Assembly (NCBI GenBank): GCA_016125005.1
Contig: WGMQ01000047.1
Span: forward strand, 1-64,000
Length of the DNA: 64,000 nt
Source: a bacterium
Lineage (GTDB): Bacteria > Sumerlaeota > Sumerlaeia > SLMS01
Direction of reading: 5' to 3'
Shown here piece by piece: positions 45,791 through 55,976 of this stretch (position 1 is the stretch's first letter; each line of letters opens with the position of its first letter). The notes beneath the pieces are model-generated. The model was given only the letters and a program-made list of their open reading frames with translations. It had not been told where the DNA came from and searched no databases. Made by a program: the position numbers and the translations under genes.

Positions 45791-47155
45791 TTACTCAATG
45801 AACCACCCTTCGGTTCTGTAGTCGGGTGCCAGTGCGGGGAAGTTCAGGAATGGGATCACCGCACGGGCGAGGCCGCCGCCGACCTCGAGATAGTCGTCGG
45901 AGGTCACGTACTCGAGATCGTACCAGCGGCGCGAGAAATGGCCCTCGTGCGTGATCGCCATGACGGCGCCGTTCCAGTTATCGTAGAAGTAGGATTCGAC
46001 GAAGATGCAGTCGGCCAGGTTGCTCGTCTGGGGATTGCGGTTGTCGAAGGTGGCGCTGTTGGCTCGCAGGTCCTCGATGTAATCCTTCTGGTACTGGGTG
46101 TAGGCGGCGGTGACGCCGTTTGAGCCGGGCTGGTGGTTGAAGAAGAAGGAGTCGCGCCACGTGGAGCCCTGGGTGGAGTGGAGGTTAAGGGCGATCTTGA
46201 GCGGCTGTGGCTCGGCCATCCAGCGGTCGACCTGGGCCTTGATCGCGGCGGCCTCCGGCTCGGTCGGCTGGACGCCCGAGGTTCCTGGCGGACAATACAT
46301 GCGCTCCAGGTCGTTACCCGTCGTGGTCCAGCGGGTCATCCCCATGTAGATGCCGTCCGCATTGACCTGTGGCACGATATGGAAAATGCCGTACTGGCGG
46401 AGGCGCAGACCCGTGGGGGAGTTCTCGGTGATTTGCTGAAGGGCCCCCAGCATGCTGTGGGTCGACGTGACCTCACCGGCATGGGCGCGGGTGTGGATCC
46501 AGACGCGCTGCTTGTTCTCGATGGGGAAGCGCTTGTCCTCGATGGTGATCATGTGGAGGTCGCGACCCTGGGTGCTCTGGCCGATGACCTCGATCGTCGC
46601 ATCGCTGCGCCTGTCGATGATGGCATGGACCGCATCGAGGGTTTCCTGATAGCCGTATGGATGGAAGAAGGCCACCTCTGCCACGGTGGAGTCGGCGGGA
46701 ATGGCGAGGATGATCTGCGACGTGGTCGGAGCTTGGGTGCTGCTCATCTGAGTCCAGGGGCCGCTATCGAAGCGATACCACGGGCGGGGGCTCTGGGTGT
46801 GATCGATGTTGATCGTGACGGTCCTTCCCGCGCCGCCGGTCATGCGGAAGCGAAACCAGTAGCGGGCGCTGCTGATCGTGCCGGGCTCGTTATAGGTGAC
46901 CGCCGAAAAGGTATTGGCGTTCGCTCCGGCCGAGACGCTGACGAGACTTCCGTTGTCGTAATCGGAATCGAAGGTGATCCCGGAAACGGTGGTGGTAATC
47001 TTCTGAGGAGCCGCCGCGATCTGCTTGCGGATCTCCTCCGGCGAGAGCTTGGTGGTGGTGGATGGCTCTTCGAAGTAGAAATCGTCGGCCTTGGCGACCG
47101 AGCCTCCAAGCAACAGACCCACCAGTCCATAGTTGACCAAATCAATCAAGCGCAC
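45791..47155 (-). CDS. Secreted zinc carboxypeptidase (peptidase M14)
   Basis: About 454 residues. A signal peptide (to about residue 22, SVAKA) is followed by a beta-rich N-terminal domain. The M14 domain starts at about residue 185 with VIGQSTQGRDLHMITIED and the zinc motif HTRAHAGEVTSTHSMLGAL (H-x-x-E). The third zinc ligand is likely in LNLHSTQGS, and the catalytic Glu may lie in MAITHEGHFSR near the end. It probably trims peptides in the periplasm or outside the cell. The start is GTG, preceded by a G-rich sequence. Confidence 0.87.
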   Translation of the reverse strand: MRLIDLVNYGLVGLLLGGSVAKADDFYFEEPSTTTKLSPEEIRKQIAAAPQKITTTVSGITFDSDYDNGSLVSVSAGANANTFSAVTYNEPGTISSARYWFRFRMTGGAGRTVTINIDHTQSPRPWYRFDSGPWTQMSSTQAPTTSQIILAIPADSTVAEVAFFHPYGYQETLDAVHAIIDRRSDATIEVIGQSTQGRDLHMITIEDKRFPIENKQRVWIHTRAHAGEVTSTHSMLGALQQITENSPTGLRLRQYGIFHIVPQVNADGIYMGMTRWTTTGNDLERMYCPPGTSGVQPTEPEAAAIKAQVDRWMAEPQPLKIALNLHSTQGSTWRDSFFFNHQPGSNGVTAAYTQYQKDYIEDLRANSATFDNRNPQTSNLADCIFVESYFYDNWNGAVMAITHEGHFSRRWYDLEYVTSDDYLEVGGGLARAVIPFLNFPALAPDYRTEGWFIE

Positions 47156-47269
47156 GGTAGCATCCCCCTTTTCTGAAGCGAAATGCCTACGCGCGGAGGG
47201 TGATGGTGTCCAGTCTGGTTTTATGCATTGCCGGTGCCACGAAGGATGGCAGTGGGGAGCTGTGGGCAA

Positions 47270-47313
47270 CACAGCAAGACGCCCCCGCGTTCACCAAGGA
47301 ACGTGGGGGCGGG
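47270..47313 (-). terminator. Intrinsic terminator of serC
   Basis: GCCCCCGCGTTC pairs with GAACGTGGGGGC (one G-U) between the serC stop and the M14 gene; the minus-strand transcript then reads GTCTTGCTGT. Confidence 0.75.
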
Positions 47314-47339
47314 ACTTTGCATCATGGGGCGAGGGACGA

Positions 47340-48428
47340 TCAGCCGTTCTTCGCCTCGAACTCCTTCATGAAGGAAACCAGACCCGTGACGCCTTCCTTC
47401 GGCATGGCGTTGTAGATGCTGGCGCGGAGGCCGCCGACGCTGCGGTGGCCCTTCAGGCCGTCGAAGCCCGCGGCGGTGGCTTCCTTGATGAGCTTTTCCT
47501 CGAGTTCCTCGCTCGGCAGACGGAAGACGACGTTCATCAGCGAGCGGTCTTCCTTGGCCACAGGGGTCTTCCAGAAGTCGCTGCTGTCGAGGCAGTCGTA
47601 GAGCACCTTGGCCTTGGCTTCGTTGTGTGCCGCCATGCCAGCGAGGCCGCCGTTACGCTTGATCCAAGCGAAGACGCGGCTGACGACGTAGATGCTGAAG
47701 GTCGGGCAGGTGTTGTAGCACGACTCGTTCTTGATCTGCTCACCGTACTGGAAGAGCTGGGGAATGTCCTTGGCACCCTGCTCGGCCAGGTCCTTGCGGA
47801 TGACGACGAGGGTCACGCCCGCGGGACCGAGGTTCTTCTGCGCGCCAGCGTAGATGATGCCGTACTTCGAGACGTCGATGGGCTTGGAGCAGATGTCCGA
47901 GCTGGCGTCGACCACGAGCGGGGAGAGCGCGCCGGTGGGCTCGCCACGGAACTGGGTTCCGAAGATCGTGTTGTTCGACGTGAAGTGCGTGAACTTGGAC
48001 CCGGCGGTGAACTTGTGGGTCTTCGGGATGAAGGTGTGGTTCTCGGCCTTGCTGGTTGAGGCGATGTTGACGGTGCCGTAACGCTTGGCTTCCTTGATGG
48101 CCTTCTCGCTCCACACGCCGGTTTCCAGGTAGTCGGCGGTGCCGCCCTGGAGGAGGTTCATGGGAACCTGGATGAACTGCTGGCTGGCGCCGCCCTGGAG
48201 GAACAGCACGGCGTAGTCGCTGGAGATGCCCATGACTTCGCGTGCGAGGGCTTCTGCCTCGGCCAGCACCGCCACGAACGGCTTGCCGCGGTGGGAGTGC
48301 TCCATCACGCCGATGCCAGTCTTGCCGAGCGAGAAGAGCGCCTCGGAGGTCTCCTGGAGAACCTCGAGGGGAAGTACCGCCGGGCCGGCGCTGAAGTTGA
48401 ACTTACGCGGAACCTGAAGGGTCGTCAT
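47340..48428 (-). CDS. serC: Phosphoserine aminotransferase
   Basis: A 362-residue PLP enzyme of the SerC family, second step of serine synthesis and also active in vitamin B6 formation. It has NFSAGPAVLPLEVL at the N-terminus, DASSDICSKPIDVSKYGIIYAGAQKNLGPAGVTLVVIRKDL containing the PLP lysine (QKN), and GHRSVGGLRASIYNAMP near the end. AAGGTGG precedes the ATG. Confidence 0.97.
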   Translation of the reverse strand: MTTLQVPRKFNFSAGPAVLPLEVLQETSEALFSLGKTGIGVMEHSHRGKPFVAVLAEAEALAREVMGISSDYAVLFLQGGASQQFIQVPMNLLQGGTADYLETGVWSEKAIKEAKRYGTVNIASTSKAENHTFIPKTHKFTAGSKFTHFTSNNTIFGTQFRGEPTGALSPLVVDASSDICSKPIDVSKYGIIYAGAQKNLGPAGVTLVVIRKDLAEQGAKDIPQLFQYGEQIKNESCYNTCPTFSIYVVSRVFAWIKRNGGLAGMAAHNEAKAKVLYDCLDSSDFWKTPVAKEDRSLMNVVFRLPSEELEEKLIKEATAAGFDGLKGHRSVGGLRASIYNAMPKEGVTGLVSFMKEFEAKNG

Positions 48429-48758
48429 GGAACCACCTTACACCAAGTGGGAAATGGGGACGGGCAGGTCTGAGGACCCGGGCCGCCCGAAAGTGCTGGA
48501 GAGAGAACACCTCCCATCCGGGAGGCGTCAACGGCTGTTGGATGTGGCGTGACTTGGATCAGTGCTGTCCCCTAGTCACAATCGTCGCGTGATCGGTAGG
48601 GTCCATGACCAACGGCCTGCACATTCCCGTTGCCATCCGCACGCTTCTTGCTTCCCACTCAGAGCGTCTGACGCAGGGCCGCTCCTCCCGGGGCGGCCCT
48701 CGCCGTTTCAAGACCACTGGCGCAGCCAGCACCTTGGCAAGAAAGTCGATGAACATCA
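48429..48758. other. Divergent spacer between serC and nusA
   Basis: The 330-base spacer contains no convincing gene. An open frame of about 75 codons across it lacks coding character. One stable stem is present: AGGGCCGC / GCGGCCCT within 48675-48702, about 60 bases before the nusA start. It could be a leader structure. No tRNA-like cloverleaf or GTTCGAATC loop could be found. Confidence 0.5.
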
Positions 48759-50240
48759 ATGGCACCGAAAAAGCCTAACCAGATCCAGCCGATGAACCTC
48801 AAGCCGCTGATCAAGCAGCTGGAGAAGGAGAAGGAACTCGAACCCGAGGTGATCAAGAGCGCCGTCGAGTCGGCGATCCTGAGCGCCGCGCAGAAGCGCG
48901 CCAAGTCCTTCACCGATGCGCGACCCAACCTGGACCTGCAGACCGGCGAGCTTCGCATGTATGTGAAGAAGAAGGTCGTGGTGCACGTTGCCGACGAGAA
49001 GCACGAGATCGACATTCTCTCCGCCAAGGCCCAGAACTCGTCCTACATGCTCGGCATGGAAGTCGACGTCGAGATCGACCCCGAGGAGTTCGGCCGCATC
49101 GCCGCCCAGTCGGTCCGTCAGGGCATCCTCCAGCGTCTCCGCGACGCGGAGCGCGACCGCATTTACAATCACTTCAAGGACAAGGTTGGCGAGGTGGTCA
49201 CGGCCATCATGCAGCGCTACGAGCGTCACGACGCCATCGTTTCTCTCGGCAAGATCGAGTGCCTGATCCCGAAGCAGGAAGTGCCGATGGGCGTCCGCTA
49301 TCGTTACGGTGATCGCGTGCGCTGCCTGATCGTGGACGTGCGCCGCGCCCCCAAGGGTCCGCAGGTGATCCTCTCCCGCACCCGCTCCGAACTGGTGAAG
49401 CAGCTCTTCAAGGTCGAAGTGCCGGAAATCAACGACGGCGTGGTGCGCATTGTGGAAATCGCCCGCGAGCCGGGTGTCCGCACCAAGATCGCCGTCCAGT
49501 CGATGGACGCGAACGTGGATCCGGTCGGCGCCTGCGTCGGCATGAAGGGTTCGCGCGTGCAGATGATCGTGCGTGAGCTGGACAACGAGAAGGTCGACAT
49601 CGTGCCGTGGTCGCCGATCCCGGAGAACTTCATCACGTCGGCCCTCAATCCGGCCCAGATCGTTAACATCCGCCTCTCGCCCGTCGAGAAGCGCGCCGAG
49701 GTTGTGGTCGAGCGCGAGTCCCTCAGCAAGGCCATCGGCAAGCGCGGGCAAAACGCCAAGCTGGCCGCCAAGCTGACCGGCTGGAAGATCGACATCAGCG
49801 AGCAGGAAGAGGCCGAGACGCTGGCGCGGCTCGACGCCATCAACCAGCGCTACCTCGAGGACTTCCTCTCGCAGATCCAGGGCGTGCCGGAAATCGTCCG
49901 CGCGGCGCTGGCTCGCAGCAAGGACTACAACTCGGTCGAGAAGCTGGCCCAGATGGAACCGCGCGACCTGCTGAACTTCACCAACGACAGCATCGAGCAG
50001 GCCGAGAAGATCATCGAAGGCGCGCAGGAGTACCTGGAAGGCGTGCGCGAGATGAGCGGCTCCTCCTCCGATGTGGAGCTCCCCGCCGACCAGGCAGAGT
50101 TCCTCCGCGGCGCCGAGGACCTGGCCAATCGTCTCAGCCGCTCGTTCTCCGCCGCGCCGGAAGACCTGCCGACGCCCGAGGATGCTCCTCTTCCCACCGA
50201 CGAGGAATTGGCCGCACTCGAGCGCAACGACAAGGCTTGA
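48759..50240 (+). CDS. nusA: Transcription termination/antitermination factor NusA
   Basis: A 493-residue NusA. The N-terminal polymerase-binding domain spans about 20-145. S1 follows at about 150-225, then KH1 and KH2: AREPGVRTKIAVQSMDANVDPVGACVGMKGSRVQ and VERESLSKAIGKRGQNAKLAAKLTGWKIDI. A C-terminal acidic stretch of about 110 residues follows. The gene stands alone: rimP and infB, its usual neighbours, are absent. There is no strong Shine-Dalgarno before ATG 48759, and an internal Met at residue 12 is an alternative start. Confidence 0.96.
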   Translation: MAPKKPNQIQPMNLKPLIKQLEKEKELEPEVIKSAVESAILSAAQKRAKSFTDARPNLDLQTGELRMYVKKKVVVHVADEKHEIDILSAKAQNSSYMLGMEVDVEIDPEEFGRIAAQSVRQGILQRLRDAERDRIYNHFKDKVGEVVTAIMQRYERHDAIVSLGKIECLIPKQEVPMGVRYRYGDRVRCLIVDVRRAPKGPQVILSRTRSELVKQLFKVEVPEINDGVVRIVEIAREPGVRTKIAVQSMDANVDPVGACVGMKGSRVQMIVRELDNEKVDIVPWSPIPENFITSALNPAQIVNIRLSPVEKRAEVVVERESLSKAIGKRGQNAKLAAKLTGWKIDISEQEEAETLARLDAINQRYLEDFLSQIQGVPEIVRAALARSKDYNSVEKLAQMEPRDLLNFTNDSIEQAEKIIEGAQEYLEGVREMSGSSSDVELPADQAEFLRGAEDLANRLSRSFSAAPEDLPTPEDAPLPTDEELAALERNDKA

Positions 50241-50260
50241 TACCACGCGAACAGTCGTTC

Positions 50261-50297
50261 AGCCTCCGGGTAAGCCAACCCGGAGGCTTTTCTTTTT
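50261..50297 (+). terminator. Intrinsic terminator of nusA
   Basis: Stem AGCCTCCGGG / CCCGGAGGCT followed by TTTCTTTTTC, 20 bases after the stop codon. Confidence 0.93.
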
Positions 50298-50300
50298 CGC

Positions 50301-52058
50301 ATGATTCGATTCATTTCCATCGCCCTAGTCGCTGTTCTCCTCTCCGCCTGCGCGGTTGCTCCCCCCGATATCCAACCCCTACCTGAGTCAGCCATGCCTA
50401 TGGTCGTTGCCCAAGCAAATGGACCAGCGCAGGTCCCGGTTGCCTTATCCCCCAATGGCCGTCTGCTCCTGACCACGGACGACCAACATGCCGGACTTTA
50501 CCTGACCAGCACGGTTACGCAGTCAACCCGGGTCATCACCCGCAGCCGCAACGCGGGCTACTACCCAACTTTCAGCAGCGATGGCTCGCGGGTGGGATAC
50601 AAAATCTTCCGGCCCAACGCCGACGGCGAGTACGAGCAGGCCGCGATGGTCTACGACATCGAGCAGGACCGTAGCTATCAACTCGGCCCATGGAGCACCA
50701 TCGCAAGTACCCCCGCGTTCTCGCCCGATGGCAGTGTCGCCGTCATGCTTGACGGTCGACTTCACGTGACCTCTGCACTACTGGACACACTCCGGGTGCT
50801 GCCGCTTGCACCGGTTCAGGAAAATCCCCCCAATTTGCTGGCCTACGATCCACAGGGAGAACTGATCCTCGTCGTGCGCGAGGGCTCCCAGGCCCTTCTC
50901 CTGTCCGCCCAAACCGGAGAACTGATCGCTGAACCGGTTCTGGCCGCGCCGCTGCCGATCTGGGGACCGGTCTTTGCCCCGGATGGACGCCGCATTGCCT
51001 TCTCCACGATCAACGGGAAGTTGCTCATTTGGGATCGGAGCGACGCCCAATGGCTGGGACCCATCGACGGGGAGACCCCGGCCTGGCTTGACTCTTCTGC
51101 GCTACACCTCGTGGCGGAGGAGGGAAATGTTCGACGAGTCGATGTGAGTGGACCCAAGCTCATCGTCACGGATTCGCGCCGCGTGGGCGAGCGCTGGTGG
51201 GCGACAAGCCCCGGCATCGTTGCTTCCCAAATGGGTGAACGCCTGGTCATCCAGGAGAGTGGCTCCAGCGACCGCGTCATCACCGAGCTCACCTGGATCC
51301 GGTCCGACGACCCCGAGCCCACCGCCCCGACCCGCTGGCCGGAGAACATGAAGGACGACGGCTTCGGTACCCGGCATACGTTGGTGGAGACCGACGGCCT
51401 GGTCAAGATGACGGGCGTCCCCTACATCCATCAGGTCTACGACGTCCCCGATTGGTTCGATGGTCACTGGGCCTGCAACGCCGTCGTGGCCATCACTTGC
51501 CTGGCGTACTGGGATGCATTGCAGCCCAATCCCATCACGGTCAGTCGCCCCGAACCGCGTCCCAGCAACTTCGCGACGTATATCTGCGAGCGCTACACCC
51601 GCGGCTCCACATCCTTCGATGTGGCATCCCCCGATCCGAAGGGACGCGACGCCTGGGGTGCCTATGGCTATATTGTGCGGGAAAACTGGAAGGACACCAA
51701 GAACCACATTGCCGACTATATGGAGGTCCACGGCGTCGCATCCGGTGTGGACTGGAGCCCCAGCATGGCGAAGTTGCGGTCGGAAATCGCGGCCCAGCAC
51801 CCCACGATCATCCTCCAGTCGCTGACGCTGGCTGGTCACTATGTGGTGGGAATCGGTTACCTGAAGGGGAAAGATACCGTCATCTCGAACGATCCCTACG
51901 GCGACAAGAACACGCGCCTCTATCCCCACATCGACGGTCGGGGAGCGCGCTACGACATGCCCGGTTCCAACAACGGGTATCAGAACTTCCGTGTGGTCCA
52001 TTGCCTGATCTACTCGCGCGGCCCGAAGGAGTCGACCGGGCTGCCCGCGGGTCATTGA
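50301..52058 (+). CDS. Lipoprotein: beta-propeller plus C39-like cysteine peptidase domain
   Basis: 585 residues. The lipobox is LLSAC (Cys 17). A propeller-like region at about 45-335 has blades of the TolB/WD40-like type (YYPTFSSDGSRVGYKIF; PAFSPDGSVAVML; GPVFAPDGRRIAFSTI). The C-terminal domain from about 365 resembles C39-like peptidases: VPYIHQVYDVPDWFDGHWACNAVVAI with Cys 392 as nucleophile, His 513 in LTLAGHYVVGIGY, and Asp 531 in ISNDPYGD. Probably a surface-anchored peptidase or peptide-transfer enzyme. The gene begins directly after the nusA terminator. Confidence 0.8.
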   Translation: MIRFISIALVAVLLSACAVAPPDIQPLPESAMPMVVAQANGPAQVPVALSPNGRLLLTTDDQHAGLYLTSTVTQSTRVITRSRNAGYYPTFSSDGSRVGYKIFRPNADGEYEQAAMVYDIEQDRSYQLGPWSTIASTPAFSPDGSVAVMLDGRLHVTSALLDTLRVLPLAPVQENPPNLLAYDPQGELILVVREGSQALLLSAQTGELIAEPVLAAPLPIWGPVFAPDGRRIAFSTINGKLLIWDRSDAQWLGPIDGETPAWLDSSALHLVAEEGNVRRVDVSGPKLIVTDSRRVGERWWATSPGIVASQMGERLVIQESGSSDRVITELTWIRSDDPEPTAPTRWPENMKDDGFGTRHTLVETDGLVKMTGVPYIHQVYDVPDWFDGHWACNAVVAITCLAYWDALQPNPITVSRPEPRPSNFATYICERYTRGSTSFDVASPDPKGRDAWGAYGYIVRENWKDTKNHIADYMEVHGVASGVDWSPSMAKLRSEIAAQHPTIILQSLTLAGHYVVGIGYLKGKDTVISNDPYGDKNTRLYPHIDGRGARYDMPGSNNGYQNFRVVHCLIYSRGPKESTGLPAGH

Positions 52059-52066
52059 CGCAAAAA

Positions 52067-52088
52067 GGGGGAGCCTTGCGGCTCCCCC
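52067..52088 (-). terminator. Intrinsic terminator of glyA
   Basis: Stem GGGGGAGCC / GGCTCCCCC; on the minus strand it is followed by TTTTTG, so it serves glyA. Confidence 0.85.
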
Positions 52089-52113
52089 CAATCACATCCG
52101 CTCGAAGGCAGAA

Positions 52114-53382
52114 TCAGGCGAGATCTTCCGCACGCAGCGGCCAGTTGCCGGTCATTTCATCGACCTGGGCGCGGACCCTCTTCTGCACGGCCTCGTCGGT
52201 CGGGTCCTTCACCACTTCAGCAACCCAGTTGGCGATGGTGCGCATCTCGGCTTCCTTCATGCCGCGGGTGGTCAGCGCCGGCGTGCCGATGCGAATGCCG
52301 GAGGTGACCCATTCCTTGCGCGTGTCGTAGGGGATGGCGTTCTTGTTCACCGTGATGCCCGCGTGCTCAAGCGCGTTGGCGGCGTCCTTGCCGGTCACGT
52401 TGTAGCTCGTCAGGTCGACCAGCACGAGGTGCGTGTCGGTGCCGCCGGAAACGAGACGCAGGCCCTTCTCGACCAGGACCTCACCGAGGGCCTTGGCATT
52501 GGCGATGACCTGCTGGGAATAGGCGGCGAAGGAGGGACGAAGCGCCTCGCCGTAGGCCACTGCCTTTGCAGCAATGATGTGGACGAGCGGCCCGCCCTGA
52601 AGGCCCGGGAAGACGGCCTTGTCGAGCTTCGGTCCCCACTCGGCGTCGCCGAGCAACATGCCGGAACGCGGTCCGCGCAGCGTCTTGTGCGTGGTGCTGG
52701 ACACAATGTGGCTGAAGGGGACGGGCGAGGGAATCGCCTTGCCGGCAACCAGACCCGCAAAGTGAGCCATGTCCGTGAGGAACACGGCGCCGATCTCGTC
52801 GGCGATCTCGCGGAACTTCGCGAAGTCGATGAGGCGCGGGTACGCGGAGCCGCCCGTGATGATCATGCGGGGCTTGTGCTCGCGGGCGAGGCGGACGACC
52901 TCGTCGTAGTCGATCTGCTCGGTGCCCTGCGCGACGCCGTAGTTCACGATCTTAAAGAACTGGCCCGCCATGTTCACGCGGTGGCCGTGGGAGAGGTGGC
53001 CGCCGTGCGCCAGCGAAAGGGAAAGCACCGTATCGCCGGGCTGGAGCGCCGCAAAGAAGACGGCCTGGTTGGCGGTGGAGCCGCTGTGGGGCTGCACGTT
53101 GGCGTGGACCGCCCCGAAGAGCTGCTTGGCGCGCTCGATGGCCAGGGTCTCGACCTTGTCGCTCGGCTCGCAACCGTTGTAGTAGCGCTTACCCGGGTAA
53201 CCTTCCGCGTACTTGTTAGTGAAAACGGTGCCTGCGGCTTCCATGACGGCGCGGCTGGCGAAGTTTTCGGAGGCAATCATCTCCAGCGTGCGAAGCTGGC
53301 GGCGCTCCTCCTCCTGCACGGCCTCGAAGACCGCGGGATCGTGGGACTGGAGGATGCTGAGGGTGTCTGGGGTAACGCTCAC
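52114..53382 (-). CDS. glyA: Serine hydroxymethyltransferase
   Basis: A 422-residue PLP enzyme that converts serine and THF to glycine and methylene-THF. Family segments are [58 protein letters not shown], the PLP-lysine site [17 protein letters not shown] and [13 protein letters not shown]. The start is GTG at 53382 with AGGAG nine bases upstream; the longer upstream frame is read-through. It is divergent from pilB/gspE. Confidence 0.97.
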   Translation of the reverse strand: MSVTPDTLSILQSHDPAVFEAVQEEERRQLRTLEMIASENFASRAVMEAAGTVFTNKYAEGYPGKRYYNGCEPSDKVETLAIERAKQLFGAVHANVQPHSGSTANQAVFFAALQPGDTVLSLSLAHGGHLSHGHRVNMAGQFFKIVNYGVAQGTEQIDYDEVVRLAREHKPRMIITGGSAYPRLIDFAKFREIADEIGAVFLTDMAHFAGLVAGKAIPSPVPFSHIVSSTTHKTLRGPRSGMLLGDAEWGPKLDKAVFPGLQGGPLVHIIAAKAVAYGEALRPSFAAYSQQVIANAKALGEVLVEKGLRLVSGGTDTHLVLVDLTSYNVTGKDAANALEHAGITVNKNAIPYDTRKEWVTSGIRIGTPALTTRGMKEAEMRTIANWVAEVVKDPTDEAVQKRVRAQVDEMTGNWPLRAEDLA

Positions 53383-53625
53383 CGAGGGTGACTCCTTGTG
53401 TGTGAAGGGACGACTGACTGGCCGGGGCTTGCCCGACGGTGACAGAAACGTTAAACCGTGGCCGACCCCCCGGTCAACACGGGACCGGGCAACATCCGAC
53501 CGCCATTGAGCTTTTTCCGGCCCGTCCGATGACTCCTTGACCTTTGGTTGGCGCTCCACTAACCTTCCTTCAGTTTGTTGAGGGCAAAGGGGCCGCCTTG
53601 CGACCCCCTCGGAGGATAAGCACGC

Positions 53626-55536
53626 ATGAGTTTCCTACGCGGATTGATCGGGAAGAAAGAACCGGAGAAGGAAGTTGCCAAGACCGAGGCGGCCGCCAAG
53701 GTCGACAGCACCTCCTCCGAGAGGGTGAATCCGATCGCGGGCCAGGACGGCGCGGCCGCCGTCAAGAGCCGCAAGCCCAAGGTCCCGACCGCCGAGCAGA
53801 AGGCCCACTTCGAGAAGGTCCAGCGCCAGGCGAAGCAGCAGCGCATCGGACGCGCGCTCATCGACCAGGGGCTCGTCAACGACGACATCATCAACTCCGC
53901 CCTGCGCAACTCCAGCGAGGCGGGCACCACGATCCAGAAGAGCTTGGTCCAGCAGGGCTTCGTCAACGAATCCGACGTGCTCGACGCGCTGGCCACCTCC
54001 TTCGGCCTGGAACGCGTCAACCTGCAGGACGTGCAGGTGACCGACGAACTGATCGCGACCATCGACAAGAAGATCGCCGAGAAGTATCGCATCTTCCCCG
54101 TCAGCGCCACCCGCGACGAGGTAGCCGTCGCCATCGCCGACCCGATGAACATTGAGGTCATGGACGACCTCCAGCGTATCCTGGGGCGCCGCGTCCGCGC
54201 GCTCGTTTGCTCCGAGGACGAGATCGACCGCTTCTTCAAGCGCTTCTACGACAAGAACGAGATCATCGGCATCTACGAGAACATGACCTCGGACATGGCG
54301 GAAGCCGAGCGCGCCAAGCGCGAAGCGGAGCAGGAAGTCGACATCACGGAAGAGGACGCCGACGCGCCGCCCGTTGTGAAGTTCGTCGACCTGATCTTCC
54401 GTCAGGCCGTTCACGAGCGCGCCTCCGATATTCACATCGAGCCGAACCGCTCGGGCGTGACGATCCGCTTCCGCATCGACGGCGTGTGCCAGGAAATGCC
54501 CTCTCCGCCGAAGAAGTGGCAGAACGCCATCGTCTCCCGCCTCAAGGTGCTCTCCGGCATGGACCTCGCCGAGAAGCGCATCCCGCAGGACGGTCGTATC
54601 AAGCTCTCCATGCCGGACCGCAAACTCGACCTTCGCGTCTCGCTCCTCCCGTCGATCTACGGCGAGTCCATCGTCATGCGTATTCTCGACCAGAGCAACG
54701 TGCTCCTCGGTCTTGAGGACGTGGGCTTCCTCCCGGACAACATTACGCTCTTCAACAGCCTGATCCGCACACCGACCGGCGTTATCCTCATGACCGGCCC
54801 GACGGGTTCCGGCAAGACGACGACCCTGTACTCGGCGCTCTCCACACTCAACACGCCGGAAGTCAAGATTGTGACGATCGAGAACCCGGTGGAATACATG
54901 ATGGACGGCATTAACCAGGTGCAGGTGAACGAGGAAGTGGGGCTGGACTTCAAGCTCGGTCTCCGCTCGATCCTGCGTCAGTCGCCCGACGTGCTTCTCG
55001 TCGGTGAAATGCGCGACCTTGAAACGGCCGAGATCGGTATTCGTGCGGCGCTCACCGGTCACTTGGTCTTCTCGACGTTGCACACCAACGACGCTCCTTC
55101 CGCCCCTGGCCGCCTTATCGACATGGGTGTGAAGCCGTTCCTCGTGGCCAGTTCGCTGCAGGCCGTCGTCGCCCAGCGACTCCTGCGTCGCCTGTGCGCG
55201 GGCTGCAAGAAGCGCATCGTCCTGAGCGAGGAGGAACTGATCGAGGTCGGCGCCAAGCCCGAGGACATCGAGGCGCGCGAGTCCCTCGGTACCCTTGGTC
55301 CCGTTGGCTGTGATCGTTGCAGCGGCTCGGGCTACAAGGGGCGCACCGCCATCCACGAAATCCTGGTCGTCGACACCCGCATCCGTCAGATGATCATCAA
55401 GGGCGAGTCTGGCTTCCGCATCAAGAAGGTCGCCATCCGCAACGGCATGCGCTCGCTGCGCATGGACGGCTGGCAAAAGGTAAAGCTCGGCCAGACCAGC
55501 ATCAACGAGGTGCTGCGCATCACGCAGGCGGATTGA
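53626..55536 (+). CDS. Type II/IV secretion assembly ATPase (PilB/GspE)
   Basis: A 636-residue ATPase. A polar N-terminus of about 50 residues precedes an N-terminal MshE-type domain ([21 protein letters not shown] ... LERVNLQDV). The ATPase core has [21 protein letters not shown], the Walker [16 protein letters not shown], a Walker B-type segment [36 protein letters not shown], and a four-cysteine zinc motif CAGCKK ... [12 protein letters not shown]. Powers assembly of a type IV pilus or type II pseudopilus. No pilC or pilM-Q genes are adjacent. A pilin-like gene is at 58808. Confidence 0.92.
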   Translation: MSFLRGLIGKKEPEKEVAKTEAAAKVDSTSSERVNPIAGQDGAAAVKSRKPKVPTAEQKAHFEKVQRQAKQQRIGRALIDQGLVNDDIINSALRNSSEAGTTIQKSLVQQGFVNESDVLDALATSFGLERVNLQDVQVTDELIATIDKKIAEKYRIFPVSATRDEVAVAIADPMNIEVMDDLQRILGRRVRALVCSEDEIDRFFKRFYDKNEIIGIYENMTSDMAEAERAKREAEQEVDITEEDADAPPVVKFVDLIFRQAVHERASDIHIEPNRSGVTIRFRIDGVCQEMPSPPKKWQNAIVSRLKVLSGMDLAEKRIPQDGRIKLSMPDRKLDLRVSLLPSIYGESIVMRILDQSNVLLGLEDVGFLPDNITLFNSLIRTPTGVILMTGPTGSGKTTTLYSALSTLNTPEVKIVTIENPVEYMMDGINQVQVNEEVGLDFKLGLRSILRQSPDVLLVGEMRDLETAEIGIRAALTGHLVFSTLHTNDAPSAPGRLIDMGVKPFLVASSLQAVVAQRLLRRLCAGCKKRIVLSEEELIEVGAKPEDIEARESLGTLGPVGCDRCSGSGYKGRTAIHEILVVDTRIRQMIIKGESGFRIKKVAIRNGMRSLRMDGWQKVKLGQTSINEVLRITQAD

Positions 55537-55547
55537 TAGCTAGTCTC

Positions 55548-55581
55548 TTGACAGGGCAGAGGTCCCCACCTAGGGTGGGGA
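55548..55581 (+). promoter_or_regulatory. Promoter and overlapping palindromic operator of the toxin-antitoxin operon
   Basis: TTGACA (55548-55553) and TAGGGT (55571-55576), exactly 17 bases apart, make a good sigma-70-type promoter. An 8-base-arm palindrome TCCCCACC-TAG-GGTGGGGA (55563-55581) covers the -10, where a bound antitoxin would block transcription. The toxin ATG follows 18 bases later. Confidence 0.75.
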
Positions 55582-55598
55582 AATGAAGGGCATTACGG

Positions 55599-55976
55599 AT
55601 GAAATGGAAGTTCGTTGAAGTACCTCCCTTCACCACGAATCGAGAGCGTTGCTTCAGTAGCGACGAGGATTTTCGACGGTTCCAGCTAGACCTGATGATC
55701 AACCCCCTGCGCGGCAACGTAATCCCGGGTGCATCGCCGCTGAGGAAGGCGAGATGGGGCGATGAAGGGAGTGCTCGAGGAAGAAGCGGTGGGTGTCGAG
55801 TAATATACCTTCGCGTACCCGAGGCGGCCACAATCTTTCTGATTCATGTCTATCCCAAGACTCGCCGAGAGAACATCACACCAGAAGACGGGAAGATACT
55901 TGCAAGACTGGCCCGAGAGTTGAAGGCGGAAGCAATTGCCGCCTTCGGGGAGCCAGGACAGGAGCAGGACGAATGA
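55599..55976 (+). CDS. RelE/HigB-type toxin
   Basis: A 125-residue protein. KWKFVEVPPFTTNRERCFSSDEDFRRFQLDLMINPLRGNVIPG followed by GGCRVIYLRVPEAATIFLIHVYPKTRRENITPEDGKILARLARELK fits the HigB/RelE-like toxins that cut mRNA at the ribosome. The catalytic residues are not certain by eye. The following antitoxin gene overlaps by four bases, and the toxin is first, as in higBA-type operons. Confidence 0.84.
   Translation: MKWKFVEVPPFTTNRERCFSSDEDFRRFQLDLMINPLRGNVIPGASPLRKARWGDEGSARGRSGGCRVIYLRVPEAATIFLIHVYPKTRRENITPEDGKILARLARELKAEAIAAFGEPGQEQDE

Noticed and set aside
48429-48758. tRNA or other structured RNA in the serC/nusA spacer
   Set aside because: No T-loop, anticodon stem or conserved RNA motif could be found; only one hairpin is visible.
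48559-48795. Short frames in the nusA leader
   Set aside because: No ribosome-binding site, low coding character, and a leader stem lies within them.
48756-50246. Minus-strand frame covering nusA
   Set aside because: Antisense shadow of a certain nusA gene.
53635-55476. 613-codon minus-strand frame opposite pilB/gspE
   Set aside because: Antisense shadow; the plus strand has Walker A and zinc motifs.
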